Shown piece by piece: positions 11,554 through 23,389 of a DNA stretch of 64,000 nt; the stretch's first letter is position 1; every line of letters starts with the position of its first letter. The notes under the pieces were generated by a model, which was not told the origin of the DNA, did not search any database, and saw only the letters and a program-made list of their open reading frames with translations. Both the position numbers and the translations under genes were made by a program. This stretch comes from Dioscorea cayenensis subsp. rotundata. Its lineage: Eukaryota > Streptophyta > Magnoliopsida > Dioscoreales > Dioscoreaceae. The DNA lies in the NCBI RefSeq assembly GCF_009730915.1, contig NC_052480.1:4898001-4962000 (forward strand), given 5' to 3'.

Positions 11554-12751
11554 TTACTGGGTCGACACTTCACTTACATCCACGATTGGTGCATTTAGAT
11601 CTCGTTCATCTTCGACTATCATGTTGTGCATAATAATACATGCAGTCATTATGTCGTGTAAGATATTTTTCCTCCAAAACCATGTTGGTCCTACCACAAT
11701 TGCAAAAGGAGATTGTAGAACACCAAATGCCCTCTCGAAGTAATTTCTGCATGCTTCTTGTTTCATTGCAAAATATTTTTTCTTCGGAGTTCGTGGTTGA
11801 TGAATAGATTGTACAATACTAGACCATTTTGAATATATGTTATCAGCTAAATAATATCCCATATGGTACTCATTTGCTTGAATAACGTAATGAGCAGGAG
11901 GAGCAATATCTTGTGCTAGGTTGGAGAACAAATTCAAAGACTCCAAAACATTTATGTCATTGTTGGTACCTGGCATACCAAAATAAGCATGCCATATCCA
12001 AAGATCATAATCAGCTACTGCTTCAAGAATAATGGTTGGACATCCATATCTTCCTCTATATTGTCCAGCCCATGTTGTGGGACAATTTTTTCACTTCCAA
12101 TGTATACAATCCAAACTTCCTAACATACCTGGAAAGCCACGTTGTTCTCCAATGTGTAAGAGTCTTGCAATATCATTAGCATTAGGTGATCTAAGATATT
12201 GTTCAGTGAAAATCTCTACGATGGTTCGACAAAATCGTTTGAAGCTTTCAATTGCAGTTGGTTCACCGATTTGATATATTAGTTTGTAGCATCAGCAGGT
12301 AAACCATATGCCAACATTCAAAAAGAAGCAGTATTTTTTTGTAAACTAGATAACCCAACTCGACCTAGACCATCAGAGCGTTGTTGGAAGTAACTATCAT
12401 GGTCCTTAACTGCCTCAACAATGCAAAGAAACAAACATCGTGACATCTGATATCTTCGGTGAAACATTTTAGCATTGTATCGTGGATTCTCCGAAAAGTA
12501 ATCATTTCATAACTTGCGATCTACTTCTTCACGGTTATGATTGATAACAACATGCCCTGGAATAGAGCCACCATGGGGCGACAATTGTTCAGATGATTAA
12601 GGGTTAACTCTAATATCATGTTATTATTTTGAATAACATGATGCATTGCATCTTCTTCCACTGAAAATAGATCATACATCCATAACATATTGTCATCATC
12701 ATCTGAAGATGATGATAATATATTATTTTTCAGTATTCGAAGTTTCTCCAA
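11554..12751 (-). pseudogene. PIF/Harbinger transposase (DDE_Tnp_4 / plant transposon protein), broken
   Basis: Read on the minus strand, the region follows plant Harbinger transposases from end to end. It has an acidic N-terminal part with an SSSSDDDD run (about 12700-12715), a REEVDRK-like block, and a stretch equivalent to RSPNANDIARLLHIGEQRG (about 12140-12210). Next comes GSLDCIHWK (about 12094-12122), then the catalytic-core segment ADYDLWIWHAYFGMPGTNND, then YYLADNIYSKW and ERAFGVLQ, with a terminal block TACIIMHNMIVEDERD. HWK is followed by TGA (12091-12093) where the family has a tryptophan, and there are further frameshifts upstream, so no active enzyme is made. The C-terminal 140 codons (11554-11976) remain open. 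Confidence 0.87.
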
Positions 12752-12837
12752 TGTTGTAATTCATTTTGAGTATATGTTTATGGCTCTATAAATGGAAAGA
12801 ATAATAAAAGGATCAATTTATAAGAATTGGGGACATT

Positions 12838-13338
12838 ATTCAATTCTCTTTATCTTCCAGCATTTGGAAGTGTGACACGATAGGGTTTGGTAAGCTGATA
12901 TCAAATCCAATGGTGTCGATGTAGATGAAATCCATCCAACGGTTGCTAAGAAGATAATGTGGCACGTTATTCAATCTCTTATCTTTTGGCATTGTGAAGT
13001 GTAACACGATAAGGTATGGTAAGCTGATATCAAATCCAACGGTGATGATGCAGATGAAATCCATCCGATGGTTGCTAAGAAGATAAGGTGGCACGTTATT
13101 CAATCTCTTATCTTCTGGCATTGCGAAGTGTGACATGATAGGGTTTGGTAAGCTGATATCAAATCCAACGGTGTCGATGCAGATGAAATCCATCCGATGG
13201 TTGCTAAGAAGATAAGTGGCACGTTATTCAATCTCTTATCTTCTGGCATTGGGAAGTGTGACACGATAGGGTTTGGTAAGATGATATCAAATACAACAAT
13301 GTTGATGCAGATGAAATCCATCCGACAGTTGCTAAGAA
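12838..13338. repeat. 129-bp tandem repeat, about four copies
   Basis: A unit recurs at about 12892, 13021, 13150 and 13278, anchored on AAGCTGATATCAAATCC, giving a 128-129 bp period. Copies differ by a few percent. Short minus-strand frames here are products of the repetition, not genes. The last copy is cut off at GTTGCTAAGAA, where a CACTA-type end begins. Confidence 0.85.
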
Positions 13339-14255
13339 CACTACAAGAAAGTTATTGTTTAAAAACAGAATATTACAAACGGAATTTATTTCGTTTCTAC
13401 TTGCAACCGATTAGCAGCAGAAACAATCGCTTTTAAATATAATCTAAACAACAACGGCTTACAAACGACTCAAACGTAAAATATCATTTATTTAAATATT
13501 AGAAAATATCCGCTTTTAATCCGCTTTTTAATAGAAAGGGACTTAGAAACGGAATTAAAAATTAATATTTTAATTAAATATTATTAAATATTGAAAATAT
13601 CCGTTTCTAATCCGCTTTCTAACGTAAACGGACTGAAAACCGACTTAAAAATTAATATTTTATTTAAATATTACTAAATATTAGAAAAATATCCGTTTCT
13701 AATCCGTTTCAAATAGAAAGTGACTAGAAACTAGTTCTAAATATTAATATTTTATTTAAATATTTTTAAAAATAATTAAAAATATCCGCTTTCTAATCCG
13801 TTTCTAATGAAAAGCGACTAGAAACGAACTTAAAAATTAATATTTTTATTTAAATATTACTAAATATTAGAAAATATCCGCTTTCTAATCCGCTCCGAAA
13901 TGAAAGTGAATGTAAAACGAGTTCTAAATATTAATATTTTATTTAAATATTATTAAATATTGAAAAATATCTGTTTCTAATCCGTTTTCAATAGAAAGGA
14001 CTAGAAACCCGGATATAAAAAAATTAATATTTTATTTAAAAAAATTATTACACATCTGTTTCTAATCCGCTTTCTAATAAGCAGTGACTGAAACGAACTT
14101 AAAAATTAATATTTTATCTAAATATTATTAAACATTAGAAAATATCCGATTCTAATCCGTTTCAAATGATTCTAAATATTAATATTTTTATTTAAATATT
14201 ATTAAATATTAGAAAATATCCGTTTTTAAAACGTTTCTAATAGATTCCAAATATT
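13339..14255. mobile_element. CACTA (En/Spm) transposon terminus with subterminal repeats
   Basis: CACTACAAGAAAG at 13339 matches the plant CACTA terminal inverted repeat. It is followed by about 900 bp of degenerate subterminal repeats. Blocks such as TATCCGTTTCTAATCCG alternate with AATTAATATTTTATTTAAAT roughly every 100-110 bp (about eight times), as expected for transposase-binding arrays. The matching right end (CTTGTAGTG) is not found nearby, so this is one end only or a decayed copy. Confidence 0.6.
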
Positions 14256-14500
14256 AAGTTTGGGAATTGTTTCCATGTTTGACTTTTAACATCACAAAAA
14301 TCAAGTACATGTCCATTGTTAAAACTGTATATATTAGCTGATATAAATTTTAGATAAATGCTAAAAAATATAGTTATTATTCATTAACATAAAATTTACA
14401 TAAGAGCAAGGAAATATCCTTCAGCCATACTCAAACATTACCACAAAAAAATCATTTTTTTATTTATTTTTTAATTATAAAAAAGGACATTCTAGAAGAA
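14256..14500. other. Unassigned AT-rich spacer
   Basis: No gene or repeat recognised. Confidence 0.35.
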
Positions 14501-17500
14501 GCGCCCTCTTTCGTTCTCTTTCTCATTGTACCAAGAGTTGGGGGAAACCAAGAGAGGGGTGAGGAGAGAGCGGCGAGGGTGGCGGCAAGCTGAAGAGTCC
14601 CTTCCCTTCGGAGTCCTCCCAAACAGTCTTCCAGATCGCCTCATCTCCTCCTCCGGTGTGCTCTCTCTTCACCGCCTTTATCCCCTTCTCTGTCTCCTCT
14701 GTTACCCTTCTTCTCTTCGTCCTGGTGACCACCGATGTCATTTGCATCGCTGCCAGATCGCCTGAGCTGGCAATCTCGTTTAGAAATTCAAGTCATCGCC
14801 TTGTAAGGCAGCGCGATCGTAGTGCCTCGCCGCCTCAACGGCGGTGTCAAAGGTACCAAGCCAGACATGAGATCCCTTCCGATTTGGATCTCTGATCTCC
14901 GCCGCATACTTCCCCACGGCCGTTTCCTCACCCACGGTACCTCCTCATATCCCGTGCTGGCTCCGGTGCCGGTGCCGGTGCCGGTTCCGGTGAATCATGC
15001 CACTCAAACACGGGCGGTGGCGGGTGCTAGATGGATAGCGCGGCGGGTCGGCGTTCTGGGTCGAATCTGAAACTAATAATGAGCGCAACTAAGTTTGGGA
15101 TCCGATAACAGTAAGGATCCGCTGCTAAGTCGGTGAAGAAGTCTGGTACCGCGTTGAATCACCGAGAAGATGCTCGCGTATGAGGACGAGCACGAAGAAA
15201 TCCGCTGCTAGGTTTGATTACGAGCTAGTTTTTTCTCTATGGTTTGGGACCTCTCCGGCGCCAACCTCCATCCAATCCTATCTGAATTCGCTCCATTTCG
15301 GTATGGTATTTCGATTCTATTGATATTCTCTTGTTGTTCCTAGGATTTTTCCCCCTTTTTTTCTTTGGTGTGTGTTGGGATTCTAGGGTTTGGGATTTGA
15401 TGCACTTTGTTTGCAGGTGTGGGGGTTTGTGGAAGCTGTAGGAGCTGATTTGGAATTTTGGGGGTGATTTCGTTTCTAGGTTTTGGAACAAACAAATGAG
15501 GTTTGTAGAAAATCAATTTAAATAAAGTTTTTGAGGCTATTGCTATTCCATTGTTGTTAGGAAACCATCCAAAGTTGCACAAAGTACAGGACTAGCCATG
15601 AAAGTAAATCCCCAGCATGCATTATTTAGTTTGATTCAGTCTAGCTATCTTTGTAGAGTTTGTTTCACAAACCATTGAGCTATTTTTTTATTTTTTTATT
15701 TTTTTCTGATATTTGATGGAGTTCTTTATTGTTGGTTTTTATCATATTTTTAGGTTTTTGAATTTGAATGAATTTGCTGCTTTATTTGGGTTGTGATTAG
15801 AATTATTTGCATGTAATGATCAATAGATTGATATTTCCAAAGCACTAAAATGGCGCTTCTCCAGTTAATTGTTAGGTGAATGGACTGGTATCCTACATTT
15901 AGTTGGGACACCTCACATAGAGTGTAAGTGGCTGCACTTGTGGCTAAAAGAGACTCCTCTAGTTCCTGAATAGTTTGAGTGATCTTTTGAACCTCCATAA
16001 CCTTCTGATGGTTTGTTTTCCTCCTGCAGCATGAAGAAGACATTCATTTAGGTGAGCAAGTCAACTGATGAAGCTTATTGTCTTAATACGGTAAACAATC
16101 TCAAACTTTGCCTGCAAGATTGCAGTTTGTCTCTTCAACTCAAGATTTTGATTCCGCATGTTCTCTACTATCAATACTTGTTCTAGAGTACTGCACAGGA
16201 TTTTTTTCTGCTTTCGACCAATGCCATGTCCTTGACTTAGTTACTCTGTCGATAACCAATGCCACTGTTGTGCAAACATCAGATCATACTTTATTTATTT
16301 TATGTGTTACAATTTTGTTTGTTGTTTACCATTATTATTATACACATCAGAGCAATATTCTTTTATGGTTAGGACTTGGCTGTTGTTTGGAAGATAGCAC
16401 TCTTTTATTAAGTTATTTTTTATACATTTGATAACATCATTAGATTACATCATCAAAATTTACTGGTTATGTAATTATAATCAATGTTTAGGGGCAACAT
16501 GCCGTTTTTGACTTGTCTTTGATGTTAATTCAAAGTTAAACATGCCGGTTTTGTTAGGTGAGATTGAAAGTACAAGCTAATGATTCTATGATTAGATTAA
16601 CTAAACCTACTTGTCTTCTCCTTCTTTTATGTTTCATGTTTTTATCTTCTTTAATGTAATGATTGTTTGGAAAATCCCCAATGCTTAATGCAGGTATGTC
16701 TTTTGGTTTTTTAATCTTAAGATTAGGGTTTTTGCCAGATCTGATGATTGTTTTTCATGTCAAAATTTGATCTTTTTTGCAAGGGGCTTTGTGGGACTGG
16801 ATTGAGTTGTTGTTGGACTGTGGGATGGGAAAAAGAAAATTAGGGTTTTGTGATTTTGATTCTCGTAGATTTTCTCATGTTGTGTTTGTGGAATTACTCC
16901 CTCTCCGATGAAATTTCATTGTTAGATGTATTGAGATGACAACGAATGCCCCTATACTCTCTATGATAACTGCAAACTATCTAGTCTTAGCATTCACTCT
17001 TATACAAGTTGCTTTTCAATGTCTCAGTGTGTTATTTTTCCTTCCATGGCTCTTTCGCTGCACTTTCACTTAAAGACTTATGTGTTAAGCTTTCTCCACT
17101 TTTTGTCCACTTAGTGTCATGAGAGATATATATATATATATATGTTCTTTTTCTTTAGTGCTTCATCCTGGTTTAGGTTTCATGGTGAATCCATAGGCTG
17201 GACTAGAGATGCTTGGTTTTTGTTATGCTGGTATTGAAATTTAATGTTGTTAAATTTGTGTATTAAGGGAATTTTCTTTTGGTTTACTCCCCTTTCAGTT
17301 TGGTCATTTGTCTCATCTTTTCTCCCAGCTGTTATTTAGCTAGTTCCATTTATTAATGAAGTTGGTTATTTTGTTCTTGTATACCTTGTAACTATTTCTG
17401 GTATTATTTCGTTTGTTTTGTCTTGGATTGTCTAAGCTTTATTAGGGGCTTGTGGTTGGTATGATTTCATACTTCTATGTTTTCTCTTCAACAAAATTTT

Positions 17501-17838
17501 GGTTTTGGGTTTACAAAATATGAAATTTTGTTTTGTTAATCAGGTTTCAAATTGAGATGAACAATTTTTTTAACTTTTTCTTTTTGGGTGGCCATGGTTA
17601 GAGGTTTTAACTTTGGTGGGGGTGGTATTCATGGCACGTTACTCTCTGAAGAAGGTTTCAAGGATAAATTGAGAGAATGGGTGGAAAAATTCTCAAAAAC
17701 ACGATTACTACCAAGGTTGTCGAGACAGGCCGGTGATGACCAGCTAAGCTGGGGTCAGTCGATAGGTTCAATAGGGTCGAGCCGGGGATGAGCCGGGGTC
17801 AATAATTAAATAAAAATATTATAATAATTAATAATAAG
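14500..17838 (+). other. Gene-like region of unknown identity, cut by the assembly gap
   Basis: From about 14500 the base composition changes to C/T- and G/C-rich leader-like DNA (14500-15330), then to T-rich intron-like DNA. It includes a plausible acceptor TTTGTTAATCAG near 17533-17544 and a 67-codon frame at 17588-17791 containing GFKDKLREWVEKFSKTRLLP. This looks like the 5' part of a spliced gene on the plus strand, but I do not recognise the product and the rest would lie in or beyond the gap. A short repeat encoding proline-valine (CCGGTGCCGGTGCCGGTG) lies near 14966. Exon boundaries are not assigned. Confidence 0.3.
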
Positions 17839-18838
17839 NNNNNNNNNNNNNNNNNNNNNNNNNNNNNNNNNNNNNNNNNNNNNNNNNNNNNNNNNNNNNN
17901 NNNNNNNNNNNNNNNNNNNNNNNNNNNNNNNNNNNNNNNNNNNNNNNNNNNNNNNNNNNNNNNNNNNNNNNNNNNNNNNNNNNNNNNNNNNNNNNNNNNN
18001 NNNNNNNNNNNNNNNNNNNNNNNNNNNNNNNNNNNNNNNNNNNNNNNNNNNNNNNNNNNNNNNNNNNNNNNNNNNNNNNNNNNNNNNNNNNNNNNNNNNN
18101 NNNNNNNNNNNNNNNNNNNNNNNNNNNNNNNNNNNNNNNNNNNNNNNNNNNNNNNNNNNNNNNNNNNNNNNNNNNNNNNNNNNNNNNNNNNNNNNNNNNN
18201 NNNNNNNNNNNNNNNNNNNNNNNNNNNNNNNNNNNNNNNNNNNNNNNNNNNNNNNNNNNNNNNNNNNNNNNNNNNNNNNNNNNNNNNNNNNNNNNNNNNN
18301 NNNNNNNNNNNNNNNNNNNNNNNNNNNNNNNNNNNNNNNNNNNNNNNNNNNNNNNNNNNNNNNNNNNNNNNNNNNNNNNNNNNNNNNNNNNNNNNNNNNN
18401 NNNNNNNNNNNNNNNNNNNNNNNNNNNNNNNNNNNNNNNNNNNNNNNNNNNNNNNNNNNNNNNNNNNNNNNNNNNNNNNNNNNNNNNNNNNNNNNNNNNN
18501 NNNNNNNNNNNNNNNNNNNNNNNNNNNNNNNNNNNNNNNNNNNNNNNNNNNNNNNNNNNNNNNNNNNNNNNNNNNNNNNNNNNNNNNNNNNNNNNNNNNN
18601 NNNNNNNNNNNNNNNNNNNNNNNNNNNNNNNNNNNNNNNNNNNNNNNNNNNNNNNNNNNNNNNNNNNNNNNNNNNNNNNNNNNNNNNNNNNNNNNNNNNN
18701 NNNNNNNNNNNNNNNNNNNNNNNNNNNNNNNNNNNNNNNNNNNNNNNNNNNNNNNNNNNNNNNNNNNNNNNNNNNNNNNNNNNNNNNNNNNNNNNNNNNN
18801 NNNNNNNNNNNNNNNNNNNNNNNNNNNNNNNNNNNNNN
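17839..18838. other. Assembly gap of exactly 1000 N
   Basis: A run of 1000 undetermined bases is a conventional scaffold gap of unknown true size. Open frames spanning it are meaningless. It marks the left edge of the palindromic region. Confidence 0.99.
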
Positions 18839-20640
18839 CACAATCTGATATTTTCCGGTTTATAGCCAAAACTACGTTTCATCTCTGAAAAGTCTTCTTC
18901 CCAAAGAAATCAGATTCTTCTTTAATTACGTTACGTAGCCGAACGTACTCCACAAAGTCGAACAACACCGTTGCTTGCATAGAATCTTGATGCGCGCTGC
19001 GATGTGCTTGCAAAGCTTTATACGTTGCCCGTATGTAGACTCAAAACCCACAAATCCCTTGATTTGTATGAATCGAGCGGTCGTTGTTCAGTGTCATGAA
19101 GCTGTGACGAGCATCCCGTATCGAAATCGTGAATCGGGTTTTTACACACGATGGGCGAAAGCGAGATCCCGTCACCTGCAGTCGAGATCACGCGGTACGG
19201 ATCCGTTGTAGTGCGGTGAATTACTTGTTCCTTTTCCTTCAGTCACATTGCTTACTTGTTTTGGACGCGAGTCTTTTCCCTAATAGTACGTCTGTTGGCG
19301 CTTACTAACATTGAACAAATCTTCTAACTGCGGAAATTCCTTTTCTTTGAAATCATCTTTCTACCTTCTCCGGTTTCTGGATTTGCCTTTTCACGTACTC
19401 TGACACTTGGTTTGAGGAACCTTGACGCATTATTTCTATACGTGATTTGTGTGGGCTAACTGTACGTAGTAGTGATCTCGTCTAAGCTTTAGTGACTCTT
19501 TCCCCCATTGTGAGTGCTTAGTGGCTCAGATGCTCTTATGAGGCGGTAAAGAGAACACTGCGAAAATCGTGGCTTTGTCTTCATCTTCAAATCTACGACC
19601 TCGATTCTGTGCAAAGTCGGCTTGTCGTGGCGGTTGAAGGAGTGACCATGTTATACTGGTCTGCTTGCTACTCGCATAGCTGAGCCGTACTGGGTTTACG
19701 CTCGGATACAAACTTGTTGTCGGAGATTTCGACGCCATAAGAGCCACTCGATTTCTTCCGGACCTCTGAGACGAGAGATCCGTGACGTGATACATAACAT
19801 CATCATGAGAACCGCGACCCGAATAAGTCTTGTACGCCGCTTTTACGTTTGTAAAGTCAAGCGATGAAACTTGGTCTTCCCGAACGGTGAGCTTTGTCTC
19901 TTCAATGCTTCCGATCGCTAACATGCGTCTCTGTGCAGTCTAGCTACCCTCATTGCCATAATCAAAATTCCGAGTTCCGTGGCTGAACCTTTCCATATCG
20001 AATTTTTGTAATGAGAGTTGATCGCTGCCGTACAGAAACTAAGCTCACCGTCTGCTTTGTTAAGAAAATGAGTTAGGTAAAATAGAGAGGATCCGTGGAT
20101 GAAAGAGGAAGCGATGAAGACGATAAAAAGCGCCCGCACCAGATTCTGAGGGTTCGTGCAGTATTGCTCGATCGCTCGGGAGTGGGCCCGGTAGTAATCC
20201 TGCTTGATCGGCGCTCTGCTCTGGGTTGAGACGAAAGGCCCAGGGTTACATGGTAATTTATGGGTAAAAGCCTGGAATTTAGTCCAGAATCTGAGCGCAT
20301 GTTGGATCCTAAACCCTATCTGAGATTCGCTCTGCGTATGTTATTTTAAGCATCTGTCCCTGGGATACTGAAATCACTGTCGGATGACCGTCTGAATTGT
20401 CAAAGTCCTAGTCCTAACAAAAGTACAAATTACCACTGTATGTACTACCGGGCGTTTGCACTGGCTCGACCTATGAGCGATACTCGCGATACGAGCCAGG
20501 ATGTCGCGTGCGCCCTCCACTCCCGTTTCCCACATGCGGTGGTTTCTTTACGTGTATATGAGCCATACACAACATAAATTAAACCATTCCGTTACAAACT
20601 GTGAGTGAGCCAGGCTCGTCGTAGAATTTTGCCAACTCGA
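18839..20640. other. Corrupted mirror of the 55.2-57 kb segment
   Basis: Read on the minus strand, this is a heavily altered version of 55210 to at least 56000. Shared words include GGTTTAATTTATGTTGTGTA, GGTAATTTGTA, TTGTTAGGA, CGGATCCTCT, TATTTTACCTAACT and TTTTCTTAACAA, in the same order, with many substitutions and small indels between them and an excess of CG dinucleotides. The LTR at 55418-55754 is therefore mirrored at about 20060-20430. Frames in this stretch should not be treated as genes. Confidence 0.6.
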
Positions 20641-21466
20641 TTGAGATCTTTTTCTAATATAGAAGTAAATCATCTCTAGCTTAGAAAATATATGTCATCT
20701 CTAATACAGTGCAGAATATTCTTATAGAAAATCACTTAAAAACTTTTTTATATATAATTATGGATAATATTTTTCAAACACAATGCAAACTGGACAATAG
20801 ATCGATCAAAAATAAATAAAAAAAATTAATTAAAGAAATCACTAAACTTAAAAATATAAAGTTTCATAATCTAATTTAATTTGATCATTATTCTTGAAAG
20901 ATAAAACGGTGGATCTTCCTCTTACGTCATTTTTGATCTGATTACTATTCTCATTCTGACAATTTTTAAGAAACTACCATTAGTTTATCTCTCTTCTTCG
21001 GTGGAACCTTCTAATGTGAGGTTAGCTTCAATCTCCCATCTTCTATCTCATTGTAAATTTGGATGTCAATGTCCCCGGCCCTTCTTCCATTATTATATTG
21101 TCTTCTGATAATAGAGCCCAGTGGCACTATATATAAATATAAGCATTCTTAATGCTTGACGGATATACGAGTATACTCTGATATGAGGAATAGTATAAAA
21201 ATCCCGGAGTGAGCGATTATATGAGCAGTCTTGTCGGGAGGATTTTAAGCCATGCATGACTCCTCTTATCTTTGGTGTCATCGATTTTAAACACATGACC
21301 TCCCTCTTTCTCTAGCCCTTGATCTTTTGTTTTGAAGTTGATTTCAACTTTCTTCCGTCCTAGTTCCATGTTGCATTTATTGCTACCGTCTTCTGCCTTG
21401 TCAAAAGAGATTGCATGTGTAGGAGATTTTTGACGTTGCGCATAACTTAAGGAGGTGGCAGAACAT
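20641..21466 (-). pseudogene. Small-ORF family member, left-arm copy, broken
   Basis: Mirror of 54364-55210. It starts at CAACATGTT (ATG 21464-21466, minus strand) and keeps the CTCCTTAAG and CGCAACGTCAAAAA stretch at its 5' end. The segment about 21090-21290 corresponds to the SINE-like insert of the right arm but is badly altered here. Function unknown; see the intact relative at 61121. Confidence 0.45.
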
Positions 21467-22975
21467 GTTGATGAGCCTTAATTGGTTCTTGCGTTTAAGA
21501 TGAATACATCTTTATTTGTGTACAATAAAAATTTTGGGTCTAAACGACGAATTATATCGTTTTTCATACATACTTAAATAGTAACTATATCATACTTATC
21601 CATTGACCACTTTTTATTTGAGGATAATAAAAACGATGTATATATTTATATGTTTCATAATTTGGATTAAAAGTTATTGTGGATAAATTAATATATGTTA
21701 TTGACTGAGGTTATTTTTTAAGGAAAATTAAAAATTAGTTAAAATTCATCTAGAGATAAGATTCTTTTAAGATTCTTTTATTATTTTCTCTAATACAACA
21801 TGTAAATATATTATTTCTTTGTTAGAATTAAATTTATAATCATTTGAATGTAATTTATTAATGTATAAATAACGATTTCCACAAAATAAAAATGTATTTC
21901 ATTTCTTCCTAAGTTTTGGGAATTTATTTTTATGGCATTGTCAACATTTTGTTAATAATAATGTGTAAAATTATAAATATATAAACATACTTTGATAAAT
22001 ATTACGGCGATGCCATCCAACTTAACAATGCTATCTTTGTGTTTTGATGAGGAGATAGAGGATGTGGGCTTCGGAAGATGCAAAAAATTAAATAAATAAA
22101 TAACCAATAATACATTTATTTGTGTAATAGAAGGATGAGGAAGAAATATCCTAACAATGTCTCGCAATGAAATAAATAGTAAAGGAAAATATTGACAATT
22201 TTATGATCTAAAAATCAGGTAAAAAATAAAGTGAAGTTTCAGAATTTTTATTTTTGATTATAAGTAAATAAATCATTTTCATTTGTTTTTAGCAATTTTG
22301 TTACTTATTTCCACAAAGATGTGTTACTAATATCATTTTTGACTATTAATAGTTGCATTATCTTTAGGAATATCACCACTTGAGCATTAACCAATATTAA
22401 TATGTGAAACTTTGGACTTGGAAATCATTTTTGAACAAAGCAATGAAATAAAAATAAAAATCTGAAATGGGAACCAAATAAAAATTACAGGTTTAACAAT
22501 TCATTTTTATGATGTTTTTACTATATTAATGTATATATATATTCAAAGTTGATTAATGAAAAATTATTTATTATATAAACATTAAAAACAATTCAATATA
22601 CATGATAGAATCTAATAACTATAGATCAAAAGAAGTCTGAATCTAATAACTATAGATCAAAGGAAGTCTGATTCTGAAATAGACATAAAAGCCAAATAAT
22701 CCAGTGATCTCGACTGGATGCGTGAGCGCACATTCTACATGACAAATAAATAATTAGCTACTAAATCGTAATAAATTCATGAGTTTGTTTAGTATTCTAT
22801 AGCAGCAAAAAAATTTGTCACTATAAACCTTGTAAATTAACTAAATAATTTAATAGCTAATCAACTCTAAAAGTTATTAAAGTTAAGAACAACTTTTTAT
22901 AATAAACATACATATTATAAACAAACACATATAATTAGTCTCTCACTGCAACAAGAGCGATGAGATATTCTAGAT
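21467..22975. other. AT-rich spacer with a 34-bp tandem duplication
   Basis: No gene recognised. GAATCTAATAACTATAGATC occurs twice in tandem at about 22608-22672, each followed by AAAAGAAGTCTG or AAGGAAGTCTG. The right arm carries the same duplication at about 53130-53200. Confidence 0.5.
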
Positions 22976-23389
22976 AGAAGCCCCTAGGGAGGCCATTTCT
23001 TCACCAATAGTAATGACAGCAAACTTGGCAGTAGCAAGAGAAGAAAACATGTGAGATGCACCAAGAGACTAAAGGTGTTGAGTACCCAAAACTTGAGTAA
23101 CCTACAGTCCAGAAAAGAAAATATCAACTTGACAGCAAAATTCTTTACTCAAGGATGAGATGCCAACTTTGAAAAATATCAGACATGTGGAAACTCCAGC
23201 ACATAGATCAGCTATCAATGAAATGGATTAAAACAGTTACAGTTTAGAATCAAATGACCACAAAAAATAAAAGAAAATAAAAATAACGTCACATTTATCA
23301 GGACTCACGTTGTCCTAGCCCATGCAAAAAAATTAATCAATCCAGCTCAACTAGCGAACATCCTAAATGCAATCAACCTCTTTCCATCA

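Noticed and set aside
12840..13436. Repetitive protein frames (117 and 73 codons)
   Set aside because: They result from reading a 129-bp tandem DNA repeat; no start, domain or conservation supports a gene.
17799..18882. Long open frames of about 350 codons across 17799-18882
   Set aside because: They consist of the 1000-N gap; there is no sequence to translate.
18975..20300. Several frames of 70-130 codons with unusual CG-rich composition, looking like foreign or bacterial DNA
   Set aside because: Short ordered word matches show that at least 20060-20640 is a corrupted mirror of 55.2-55.8 kb. The composition comes from error, so I do not call genes or transfer.
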